A program made the translations under genes and the position numbers. From Cucumis sativus (taxonomy: Eukaryota > Streptophyta > Magnoliopsida > Cucurbitales > Cucurbitaceae), in the NCBI RefSeq assembly GCF_000004075.3, contig NC_026658.2, forward strand, positions 15,736,075 through 15,800,074: a stretch of DNA of 64,000 nt, given 5' to 3'. Every line of letters begins with the position of its first letter. Positions within the stretch are counted from its first letter, which is position 1. This document shows, piece after piece, positions 35,634-47,331 of the stretch. Under the pieces are notes generated by a model, which was not told where the DNA came from, searched no databases, and worked only from the letters and a program-made list of their open reading frames with translations.

Positions 35634-38600
35634 TCCGAGGTTTGAAATCAACGGAACAACCAGTAGAAATCGATCGGAAGAATTGCAAGAGAGAAAAGAT
35701 GGGAATTAGAGAGAGAGAGAGAGAGATGAAGTTGCCTCGTCTCCCTCTCCACGCGTTCTTCTGTGCGACTTTTCTGAAAATCGAAATTTAGTTTAATTTT
35801 CAACATTATCTATTTTTATTTTCTATTTTTGACGAACTACATGTCGCTCAAATTAAATTGGATGATTAGGAACGAATTACGACGTGTCGTACATGCACTA
35901 TTGTGCCCTAAAAAATGAGTAAATGACAAAACTCCCCCACATTCATTGCTTTTCTTTCTCTCTTTTTGTTCTTTTTTCCATTCCAATTGTTGAAGTTCTA
36001 AAATCTTTCAACTCAAAACATTCTCCTTCAATTTAATCGAAATAATTAGTACTTTTCTCAAAAAGAAAATAAAAATAAATTCAAACACTATTCTTTCAAC
36101 TTTAAAAAAGTGTTGCAATCATGAGCATCTCATCTTCAAAAATTCCTCAACTTTCAAACGTTGCATTAGCATCTCTAGCTTCCAAAAACGTACAAACATG
36201 TTCTTCTTATTATTTTTTTCTATTTATCTTTAAGCTATTTTCTTAGTTATCCAACATATCTCAAAGTTTCAAAATAATTTTTTTTTTAAAAAAAGGAAAG
36301 AAATCCTATTGTAGCTCAAATTTTTTTAACACGCGGCTCTTTTGTTATTAAACTTAAATGATGTTTTGTTTTGATACAAAACTTTCGATATAAGGAAAAA
36401 AGTCTTTTGAGCTCCAGAGAAAAACTCATTTTAGCCTCATACAACTTACCAATTAAAATGTATTCGATTATTAAGACGTATAAGTTTAGAAGTAGAAAAG
36501 AATTACGATGCTCATTCTTGATCTTAAAATTCTAGAAATATTTTGATAGTTAGAATATATTGGAAGACCAAGTCCATCTATACGTTCTTAAATTTAAAAT
36601 TATTTTACATGGTCAACAAAGTCTCTTGTTGATTCCATTACTTTTAAAAAAATCTTATTATTCTACGTCAAGCTGTGTAAAAGAAGATCAGAAAAGAAAA
36701 GAAACCGGAGAAAAGTGTGTGTGTGTGTGAAAGTTGAGAGAATTAATATTTTTAGAGTAGGGTATAAGGGTTGTAAAATTAGAAGAAATGGTTACAAATT
36801 TAGAAATTTGGTAGAGAAAAAAGTGGTTTTGTTTTAATTGATATTCTCCACGTCCTCTGCATGTAGTCTTAGTGTGTGTATTGAAGCATATGCAGATTAG
36901 ATTTGAAAGCGGCAAATTGGATATATGAATTCAATGCTATTTTTATTTTATTTTAAGTACAAATGCAATTTTAATTAAAAACTAAAGTATGTAATGTAAA
37001 GTTTAAATTAATATCATCGTCATGTTCCTCTACAATTTCTCACTGCCCTTTCCACCACAAAAAGGGTCATTGCCCATTGGTGACTACCAAGAAAGAATCA
37101 AGCTTTCATATGGATGCTTCCAAATCTCATCCTTCTATCTTGAGATTTTAATAAAAATATTAATGTTGATAGATGTTTTTAAACACGTATATTTATATTT
37201 ATTTTTTCTAAATGGGTTCATAATTAATATTGTTTGGTTTTCTCACAATTTTAAGAAGATTAAGAGGAATAATGGAAGAAAACAAATTGATGCTATTCAT
37301 ATCTCATTGCAAATATTTAGAGGAAATGATATTTTGTGGTATTTATCGTAACGAAGAAGTTCCTCTCTTTAATTACAAATATCAGTATAACAAATAAACA
37401 AAATAATTATATAATTTATTCGTAAATGTAAAATACAATGTTATAATCTTGAAATTGTTTCATTTATATTAGATAATCACACATTTATGATTATTTTTGT
37501 TTGTTAATTATGTTTTTAGGTTTGATGAACTTTTAATTTTGACTAAATAATGAAAATTTTATTATTATTTTCTCGTGTCATTGTCTAACTTTAAAAAGAC
37601 ATGAAAATACCAATAAAAATGTGGATATGTTGATATAAAATTTAATACCATACTTATTATAAACGATTATTTCATTATTGTCCTATTTATTTAAAAAGAT
37701 GAATTCCTCACTTTTCAAATTTAATTTCATGACATGATAAAATAATTTATTTGAGTTCAAACCACTTAAATTATTCACAAATATTTTTTTACATTATTTT
37801 ATATATATATATATTTTAAGTTCTTTTAGGTCCCATTAATTTCATAGTTTTGAATTTTTTGAAATGACTTATTTTCTAAATTAAATATTTGAAATATATT
37901 CCTAGTGAAACACTTAGTTTGTCTCAACTAAATAAGTAACTCCATAACTCATTTTCTAAATATATATTGTTACATTTTCTTAGTCGGAGAGTTTCTATGC
38001 GTTGAAGATTAATTATACAAGTCTTCCATTTTTCTTCTAAAGTCTATTTGTTTTGCATATGTTTTCAAGAAATTTCATACAACCATTAAATAATTTTGTT
38101 TGTTTTACCTGTTTTCAATTTTAAATTGACTTAGAAATTATTATCCATGGAACGTTAAATCTCACCTATCGTGAATTTTTAATACCTTCTAAACTTGTGA
38201 AATTTCTATACTTGAAAAACGAATATATATTTAAATTATAGATAATATATAATATTTATATCTATAAAACAATATATGTGATGTGATTAAACGGGTAGAA
38301 GATGAGTTGAATATTTATTTATTTTCGTTTAAAGTTTATGAGTTTATTTCTTAATGATTAAGGTTTGGTAGAGAGTTGTGGGGTTCTAAATAAAGGTACC
38401 TATGATTCATTGACCATTGATGTTGAAGTCTTATAATGAACCAAAAAAAAACTTCACATTCATTGGTTGATATTTTCTTTTCACTCTCTTACTAAAGCAT
38501 ATAAATATTATAATATAATACCAATAATTTCCAAATATAAAACTATTTTAGACGTTGATATTTCTTTTTATTTTATCAAGGTGTGAAATGTATGTATTCA

Positions 38601-41382
38601 TAATCAAGTAATTTAACCATGAGGTCTTTTCTCTCTCTCTCTTTAATAATAAACCTCCGAATATTGAATTATATTCCATGTAATTACGTTTGCTATTTTG
38701 TATTTATATATATGTTTGTTAAAGAATCATTTTAAATAACAAACGTTCACAAATATTTATAAAATATCACAATTTATTTATAATCATAAATAAACGATAA
38801 AGTAAATTTTGTTACACTTTGTAGATATTTTGATTAATTTTGTTATATCAAAATATTAATAATAAATTAGAACTTTATTCAACTTACCCTCAATTTTGTA
38901 TCTAATAAATATTAAAAAAATTTAATAAATTTTTAATTTTAATTTTTTTTGCTCTCTCAAAAAATAGATATACATTTAAATATTTATAAATATGTCAAAA
39001 TGATAATATTTATAAGTGATAGACTCCTATAGACATCTATCGATGTGTCACTGATAGACAATAACATTTTGTCCTATCGTTGAAAATATATATTTATAGT
39101 AGTTTTACTGTTTAAACAAATACTTGTAAATTTAAAATTCAGATAAATATATATTCCAAGTTGAATTTGTTAGTAGAATAAAGAGCATAGTTTTTGTTTG
39201 GTAACACATATTAAGTGTGAATAATCTATGCTTGGTTTTAGTACCAACAATTTAAAAGTTTAAGAATAAAAATGTTGTAATTTAGCCTAAAATAAGTAAG
39301 GGAGAAAGTAGAGAAGTTTTAGAAGGTTGAATGGTGTCACATCATTGGATCATGGGCATAAAAAAAATGGTCCCTAGAGTCTTGCAACTCAAGAAGAGTG
39401 GGGGCATGACCCTATAACCACTAGCATATGTATTATTTATATAACTCACATGGCTTTCAAAGTTTGGTTTCAAATTTTGGCTCCCACCTAAAACTTACAT
39501 ATTTCCCAACATTCAAAAACTTCATCTTTTTACTTTATACATTCTTCTTCTTATTATTATTATTTGACTCTTATGTAAATAATCTCCACGTAAAGAACCA
39601 AAAATATAGATAAATATCAACAAAAATATCAAATGAGATATAGATGTCAATAAATTATTCTAGAAAGATAACCAATAAAACATATTTAGATGAATAAATA
39701 AATAATTTTCACTTTACCAAATAATTATGATAAAATTTGTGCTAGTGGAATTTAATACCCTAACTATAACCAACACAAACAAACGCACACATACACCAAA
39801 ATCCTAGGCTAGCTAATATTAATGCAACCATACATGTGCATTTAAGTTTCATATAAGAAAAGAAGTTATATCTATATTTGGTTTATATATATATATATAT
39901 ATATAATTTACACGGCGGGGATAATCAATAAATAGACTTTGAATTTGAGCTAACTTATCTTATCATATAGTAATGGTTGAAGTAAATGCAACTAAATTAA
40001 TACAAGTTTATAATTTAAAGTATAAGATTATTATTAGTTTAGAAATTTAATTGGATAAATACCAAAAAAGATGTACCAGTAATGGGAGGAGACAGCATAT
40101 CTAACCACTTGAGGTACGATAAAATCTTATATTATAATGAAAGTGACAAATTATTATTTTATGAATCTAAGATGGGATAATTTCTCCAAATAGGCATAGT
40201 ATTTTTAATAATGAGATAATAAACACTTTTATAAGGCTTTATTTTTTTGTTTGTGTTGAAAATTAAATAATAATTAGAAAAATTGTTGATCTTATCCTGG
40301 GATTATTACGATCTATTCAGCAACTTGATTGCCTAATTGGCAGTCTGATTAACAGTTGTCAAGCCTCTTGCGCTCTTTTTTTATTCCCTAAATTACTATT
40401 TTGTCCTCTCTCTCTCTCTCTCTTACCAAGTAGGCAACAACTGCTTTGAGCTCAACTCAAAACTCAAAATTATCAAAGTTACCTATCTTTTTATCTTTTA
40501 AATATAATTAGTTATAATAATTATGTGCTTCTTTGAATTAATAAATAATATAGTTTTCATTTGAGTGTGATTTCACAAGTACATACCTTGTTGTGGTTCG
40601 TGTTAGAAAAGTAGTATGTATAATAAAATTTGTGTAATTAGTATATGATCACTTTCTTCAATAATTTTTATTTTTATTATTTTATTTTTATTTGTTGTAG
40701 TAAATTATTTTTTTAAAAAGACATGTTAACGTGCAACATCTATTTTCACATTGGAACGGAAATAAAGTAGTAAGATTCAAATGTAACCAAATTAACTTTT
40801 TTTAAAAAAATTATAATGCAATAAAAGTATTTATATGATAACTATTTGTTACAATTGATTTATCAATTCATATGATTTACAATATTATCATGACTAGTCT
40901 ATAACTACACTTATTCTTATTTAAACAAATGGTTAAATGATTCAAATTTGATAGATTATTTTAGGGAATCTATAAAATAGAAAATTGAACTATGTGTTGA
41001 ATGAAGAGATTAACTTTTCTATTTTGTATCAACAGTTGTTTTATAATTTATCCGAAACATAGCGAAAAAGATATTTATTTATTAAAAAAAGTGAAAACTT
41101 ATTGAGATATTAGATATATAAAAAAGTAAAGTTTGTTTGAACAAAAACAATAAAAAGAAGAAGTTTTTTATTGATTGAATTAAAAAATATAATAATCATA
41201 AAACGACAAAGAAAATTCAAACAAAGAAAATAAGGGTATTTATGTCATTTCGTCCATCCAAGTTGGCCTCCGCCCTTCCATGAAGTTTGCATAAACTGCT
41301 TCCGGTTTCTCTTCACCGAATAATCAAATTGCAAAGGGAAAAATAAAGTGAAAAGCTGCCATCGCCGCGGCTCCGATTTCAG
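35634..41382. other. Intergenic DNA, 5.7 kb
   Basis: It starts with the DUF538 upstream region, including a (GA)n tract at 35707-35726. The rest is AT-rich with simple repeats: (GT)n at 36715-36729, (AT)n at 39883-39905, (CT)n at 40405-40423. The open frame at 37022-37351 begins with a proline/glycine segment but matches nothing I know. No gene is supported. Confidence 0.55.
38960..39120. mobile_element. Short inverted-repeat element of the TCTATCACTGATAGAC type
   Basis: Contains GTGATAGACTCCTATAGACA then TCTATCGATGTGTCACTGATAGACA, imperfect self-complementary words I associate with small AT-rich MITE-like repeats in cucurbit DNA. Edges are approximate; no target duplication identified. Confidence 0.4.
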
Positions 41383-41383
41383 C

Positions 41384-41391
41384 TATATAAA
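41384..41391 (+). promoter_or_regulatory. TATA box of the PYL gene
   Basis: TATATAAA lies about 50 nt before the ATG at 41438, implying a transcription start near 41415 and a short 5' leader. Confidence 0.6.
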
Positions 41392-41437
41392 TCAGGCAGC
41401 AAAGGAGAAGAAAAGAGAAACCCCACTTACACGGAAA

Positions 41438-42055
41438 ATGCCTCCTAATCCCCCTAAATCATCCGCCGCCTCCCATCGCATAACCCACTCCTCCACCGTG
41501 CCGGAGTTTTTCAAGCGCCAGATTCAAACACGCGCTACCGCTGTTCCTGACGCGGTGGCGCGTTACCACAACCACGCTGTTTCCATGAACCAGTGCTGCT
41601 CCGCCGTCGTTCAAGAGATCGATGCCCCGGTCTCCACCGTGTGGTCCGTCGTCCGCCGCTTCGACAACCCGCAAGCGTACAAGCACTTCGTCAAGAGCTG
41701 TGACGTCATCGTCGGTGACGGCAACGTTGGAAGCCTCCGTGAAGTTCGCGTCATTTCCGGCCTCCCGGCAGCCAACAGCACCGAGCGGCTGGAGATTCTC
41801 GACGACGAACGTCATATTATTAGCTTCAGTGTCGTCGGCGGCGAACACCGACTCGCTAACTACCGGTCCGTTACCACTCTCCACCCAACCGGCGACGGCA
41901 CCATCGTAGTGGAATCGTACGTCGTCGACATTCCTCCGGGAAACACCGAGGAGGACACGTGTGTGTTCGTCGACACCATCGTCCGATGCAACCTTCAGTC
42001 ACTGACTCAGATCGCTGAGAACCTGAATCGCCGGAGCCGAGCAGCGCCGCCGTGA
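41438..42055 (+). CDS. Abscisic-acid receptor, PYL4/5/6 type
   Basis: An intronless ORF of 205 residues. It is a START-like (Bet v 1 fold) PYR/PYL/RCAR receptor, which binds abscisic acid in cytosol and nucleus and then inhibits clade A PP2C phosphatases, releasing SnRK2 kinases. Key elements are present: [15 protein letters not shown] with the ABA-carboxylate lysine (K82), the gate loop SGLPA at 107-111, the latch HRL at 137-139 within GGEHRL, and [16 protein letters not shown] leading into the C-terminal helix. The serine/proline-rich N-terminal extension and the lack of introns fit the monomeric PYL4-6 group. The frame is open upstream to 41348 but has no ATG before 41438. A TATA box lies 47-54 nt upstream. 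Its high GC and third-position C/G use contrast sharply with the AT-rich surroundings, common for these genes. Confidence 0.95.
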   Translation: MPPNPPKSSAASHRITHSSTVPEFFKRQIQTRATAVPDAVARYHNHAVSMNQCCSAVVQEIDAPVSTVWSVVRRFDNPQAYKHFVKSCDVIVGDGNVGSLREVRVISGLPAANSTERLEILDDERHIISFSVVGGEHRLANYRSVTTLHPTGDGTIVVESYVVDIPPGNTEEDTCVFVDTIVRCNLQSLTQIAENLNRRSRAAPP

Positions 42056-45000
42056 GGTTTTTTTAATCGTTGGTTTTTTTCTTCTTCTTCTTTTTTTTTT
42101 TTTTGGATAGCTGTTAGAACCTGTGAAGTCGTTTTGTTTGACGATAATTTTAAAAATAATGTTGAGTTTTATATTGTATTATCAAGTAATTACATGTATT
42201 ATGAATCCATTTTTTTTCCTCCTTTTTAATTGATAATTTGATTTTTTTAAAAACAATGTTAGAAAAATGCTATTCATTTTAATATATTGTTTTTTTTTTA
42301 TCACAAACTTCTAATGATTAACCTTTAAATATATAGTAATACGTCAGACGTCTTTATACTCTATAGATTCATGTTCTAACGAGACTCATTTTATTACTAC
42401 TCCTAAATCAATTAAGGATATATGGAGAGAAGAGAATATTTGAAATCGAGTGGAACATGACTCGAAAAGAATACCTTTTTCAAATTAAATTCAACAAAAG
42501 ATCGAGTAAATGTAGAATTTTTTTATCGATGTGAAAAGAATGGTGTCAATGGAGTTGTTGACTCAACTTAGATTTGATGAACAAAATGCATTTTAGTACG
42601 AAGTTGCCAAGTAAATTAATGCTAGATTTAAAATCAAACTCCCTATATATGTGTTAATTTGATTAGAACGGATATAGTAAAATGTAGTAACTTGCCATTA
42701 TTTACCAATGGTTAGTCATGGCTTACATTTTTAATTGGATTTAATGTTAGATTTATATTTATATCTAAATGATTGCATATTTAGAATAAAAAAAATTACT
42801 ATCTCACTCAATAATTCAACCACATCAAATATCATATGTATAATTATAAACTTAAGCCATTGTTATGGAAGTTTCACCGCCATATTAATATCTACCTCTA
42901 CCTCAACATTGAGTTACCTAGAACAAATTTTATTAGATATGTGAAACAATAAATCTAAATATAATACAAAGTCTTAAAATAATAAAATAATATGTTACAT
43001 ATAATTCATAAAACGAAGATACTAAAGTTATTTAGGAGGATATAAAAATATTCATCATTTGATAGACATGTATAAAATTAGTTAAGATTTTTCTTCAATC
43101 TTCATCACTCTCGAATATCCACAACCTCAACAAATCTACATAGTTTATTATACTTCCTTTAAGTTAAAATAAAAACCATTACTTTTTGGAAGCAACAAAC
43201 CTAAAAAAACAGAAAAAAAAAAAAAATATAAGAAGAAAATCTTTATAAGATTAGGTCCCAATACGTACCTTTGTATGAATCGATGTGACAATGCATTCCT
43301 ACTTAAAAACAAATAAAGATTGCAAATTTTTTTGTTTTATAAAATTAAAATGTGACAAAAAATTAGTTAAATCAATATATCATCATTATTTAAGATAATT
43401 AACAACTCCATTACCATAAATTAGCATAATTTAATTACCAAACGTTGTCTTAGTCTCATTTTTTTTGTTTGCTGATCATAAATGACCAAATGAATATAGT
43501 GTAAGAAATGCAATTTAATAATGAAATAATAAAGTAAAGTTGTTTAATGGGTGGAGGGGAAAAATTAGCTAGGATAATGTGTTAGGTTTAGTACAACCTA
43601 GAAAAGAAAATATTTTTGGTACAAAATAGAATGAAGAAAGTTGTTGAAATTAGAATTATACACAAAGAAAAAGGAATTAGTAAATTAAAAGAAGAAGAAG
43701 AAGGAGAAGAAGGAGAAGAAAGAAAGAGAATTTGAATAGGTTATGTCAACTTGCAACTTGGGAGAGGGTTTAGATTAAAAAAGAATGGGTTTTGCAAGTT
43801 GCAAAAAATTTCTTTATAAAGAATTGTTGATGTGTTTTGAATAAGACTGCCCCTTGTGCAAGTTGGTATGCAAGTTGGTGTGCAAGTTGGGAGGGGGGGG
43901 CAGCTTTTAATGATCCCTCATGTTTTTTCTTTTCTTTTCTTTCTCCCACTTTTTACTTTTTTTAAATTCATTCTATCAATTTATTTAAATTTGGTCCTTC
44001 TAAGTTCTAATATATCTAATTCATTTTTATAAACAAATATCATTCTATTTTGTCAACTATATATAATTTAGTGTAATAAAGAAGCAATGGTTCTACATAC
44101 ATAAATATATTGTTTATTCATTGTCAATGGTAATGATAATGATAATGATTATGTTATAATAACCTTTCAAATTTTCAAGATTTAATTTTATTTTAAAAAA
44201 GTTATTGAAAATTTGATTAAAATTTTGATATAGTTGTTGTATTTAAAAATATCTTTTAAAAAAATTAGATGAGAAAAAAGTATGAAGTTTGAAAATTAAT
44301 TTGATTTATTCTCTATACACAATTAAAAGCATTTATTATTGGGGGTTAAAAGGAAATGTGAATTTTGAAAACGAATTTATGGAAAGAAAATTCAGTTTAG
44401 CATTTTTCTTTTTGCCTTTTTCAAATAGCTTAATTGATGGTTAACCTCTCTCTCTCTCTCTCTCTCTACATATTTCATGGGGTTTTTCTTATTTAACTTT
44501 TAGACTTTGACCAAAACAACAAACTTAATTTCTCTCCTTTATTCAATCAAATACAAAGATTCTTTTTTTTTTTTAAATGAAGAATTTTATATTAAAATAA
44601 ATGGGTTTTTTCAAATAATAAAAAATACAAACTATTTATGACAAACAAAAATTAGTTAATGACAAAATTTCATTACACTTATTTTAAAAATAATTTGTGT
44701 GTTTTCTATTTTTGACAATTTCCTTTAAAAAGAAAAAGTTTTTAATATTTTTTGTTTAAGTATTATGAAATATTGATGGTTGACTAAATATATGGATTAG
44801 TGTACTTTAAGAAAAGTTAATATGTTTTTAAATATAGCAAAACGAATCAAAATATTTTTAAATATAGAAAAAAGTGATGGTGTATTTTAATAATAAAATT
44901 TAATTGTATTTTCATATTTCATAGATTCGATATGATAATATCGATATATGAAGTGAACTAATATTTCCATTACATCATAGAAAAATTAATATAACAAAAA

Positions 45001-45860
45001 AAAACCTCATAGTGTCATAATAGAAATAATATACATGTTCACTTATACGAAAAAACAATATATTTATTTAATAATTTATGTTTATCCTTGTAGTTTTTTC
45101 TCTTCCAAAATATCCATAAGAAAATATATTTTATTGATATTTTCATCAAAATTTGTGTAAAATTAAAACTTTAATAGTTTTATCAACATCAATATTTCAA
45201 ACTTTGTTGTACATTAACAATAGATATTAGTGAATATTGGTTGACTACTATCATATATCAATACTAATAAATTTATTATATTTATAAATATTTTTAATAT
45301 TATGGTTAAAGAAGGTGAGTATTAAAACTATATTTATTTGTGAATAATTAAAGACATACATAGTATTAAAAAAGAAGAAGAAGAGTATACATATATCAAA
45401 ATTATATTTGACACATTCTAAATGGAGGAAGGAAGGAAGGTCCCAATGACAAACCCTTAACCCAAATCCCAAATACAAATTTCCATAAATTATATTTGAA
45501 TAATTGTGTATTCCTTCCTAATGCAAGTTTCTAATTAATTTATAGTTCAATAATTAAAAAAGAAGAAGAGAAATTCAAAAGCTTGGAAGATGAATCTAGA
45601 CAAAGTACTTTGAATACATCTGATTCAATAAATCTCAAAATACTATTTTAGATAATAAACCCATTAAAATTAGTTTTTTTTAGTATAGTGGGTTTTGTTT
45701 ATATATAAATAAAGAGAAGAAAATGACAAATTCATATTTTCTATTGTTGAAATTGTTTCCAATATTAAAATCTTAAACTAGTAATAATAGAACAAAATTA
45801 AAATTTAAAGTTGAGTGAATCCTCTAACTTTATAAGTATTTAGGTTATTTGGAAAATTCT
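42056..45860. other. Intergenic DNA after the PYL gene
   Basis: AT-rich with no supported gene. It includes a GAA/GGA tract near 43691-43720, the GCAAGTTG cluster described separately, and a (CT)n tract at 44446-44467. Confidence 0.55.
43746..43900. repeat. Cluster of GCAAGTTG repeats with hairpin and G-run
   Basis: TGCAAGTTGG occurs three times in tandem with a 11-12 bp period (43856-43893) and ends in a G-rich run (43889-43900). Upstream, TTGCAACTTG at 43751-43760 is perfectly complementary to CAAGTTGCAA at 43795-43804, a possible 10-bp hairpin stem. Confidence 0.8.
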
Positions 45861-45868
45861 ATTCACTA
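45861..45868. repeat. Left target-site duplication of the fold-back element
   Basis: ATTCACTA here matches ATTCACTA at 47324-47331. The ninth base differs (C versus G). Confidence 0.7.
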
Positions 45869-47323
45869 CCGATCTTTTTTAAAAATAATGTAAAATTTGA
45901 AACATATATAAAAAATAGGAGGGGTGCAAAACTATTTTTAAAGATAGGTGATTTGAGGTGAAGTCGTGTACTTTCCATGCGGTGGACCCTATATATTCTA
46001 TTTTTTTTTCTAATTTTTTATTTATACTACCCTGGGGCTTACATTTTTTTATTTTTTCATTATTTATATACGTGGGTCCTATACATTTTACTTTTTCTCG
46101 TTATTTATATATACATACTCACATATAATATAATATATATATTAAACCTTCAAATTCTAAAAATATCTTTTTTATTAAATTAATTTATATTTTATTTTTC
46201 TTTATATATATTTAAATATCACAATTTCCATCTTCAATTTTTCTTATTAAATTTATTTTTCTACTTTAATTTAATTTTTTCTTAATCAAAATTACACATA
46301 TCTTTTTTTCCAATTTTTAATTGTTTTAAAAAAACTCACATACTTTATTAAAAATATATTAAACAATTGGAAATAGAAATAATAATAATTATTTTTATAT
46401 ATATATTAAATATCTCAATCTTCAATTTTCTTATTAATTCATCTTTTCTAATTTAATTTAATTATTTCTTAACCAAAATTATATATATATTTTTCTAATT
46501 TTCTGTTTAAAAAACACATATTAAAGAAATATGTTATTAAAAAATACATTAAACAAATAAAAATAATAATATTAATTAAAAGGAGTTGAAGCTTACCCTA
46601 CAAATAATAATAACAACAAATTTGTAATTGAAAATTATCCGTTAAGTTTTTAAATTTAATTTGTAATCGAACTAAATCTTGTTTTTTTCCTTTTTGTCAT
46701 AAACATGAATTTTTTTTATTCAATTACCAACGTGCGTTAGTGGCTTCAAGTGTTATTATTATTTTTTTTTTAGTAATTTTAGCTTCTCTCAATTATTATT
46801 ATTATTATTACTATTTTAATTTGTTTAATATATTTTTAATAACATGTTTCTTTAATACATGAGATTTTTCTAAAAAAATTGAAAATTGAAAAAAAAAATA
46901 TATGTATAATTTTGATTAAGAAAGAATTAAATTAAATTAGAAAAATGAATTTAATAAGAAAAATTGAAGATGGAAGATTGTGACATTTAAATATATATAA
47001 AAAAATAAAAAATTAATTAATTTAATAAAAAAATATTTTTAAAATTTGAAGGTTTAATATATATATTATATTATATGTGAGTATGTATATATATAAATAA
47101 TGAGAAAAAATGAAATGTGTGGAACCCACGTATATAAATAATGAAAAAATAAAAAAATGTAGGGCCTAGTGTAGTATAAATATAAAAATAAGGAAAAATA
47201 GAATATGTGGAGTCTACGGCATAAAAGTCGTGTACCTCAAATCACCTATTTTTAAAATTAGTTTTGCACCCACCCTATTTTTTATATATGTTTCAAATTT
47301 TACAACATTATTAAAAAAGATCC
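45869..47323. mobile_element. Non-autonomous Mutator-like fold-back element
   Basis: An AT-rich element of about 1455 bp with very long terminal inverted repeats. The left arm runs from 45869 to about 46390; the right arm from about 46790 to 47323 reads as its reverse complement over about 500 bp with scattered mismatches. The outer ends are CGATCTTTTTTAA and (complemented) GGATCTTTTTTAA. Shared blocks include a TGTAAAATTTGAAACATATA block and one near TACGTGGG. The left half also contains a tandem duplication of about 190 bp of arm sequence. It is flanked by an 8-bp direct repeat ATTCACTA. Long arms plus an 8-9 bp target duplication fit the Mutator superfamily; an 8-bp duplication also occurs with hAT. 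No transposase ORF. A partial relative lies at 6548-6714. Confidence 0.75.
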
Positions 47324-47331
47324 ATTCACTA
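47324..47331. repeat. Right target-site duplication of the fold-back element
   Basis: ATTCACTA, the partner of 45861-45868. Confidence 0.7.

Noticed and set aside
37022-37351. 109-codon ORF in the intergenic region before PYL
   Set aside because: Its first 40 residues look mildly protein-like but the rest is T/A-driven hydrophobic sequence; no promoter, homology or splice model supports it.
41348-41437. Extended N terminus for the PYL receptor
   Set aside because: The frame is open but begins with GTG, with no ATG before 41438; the TATA box at 41384 lies inside this stretch.
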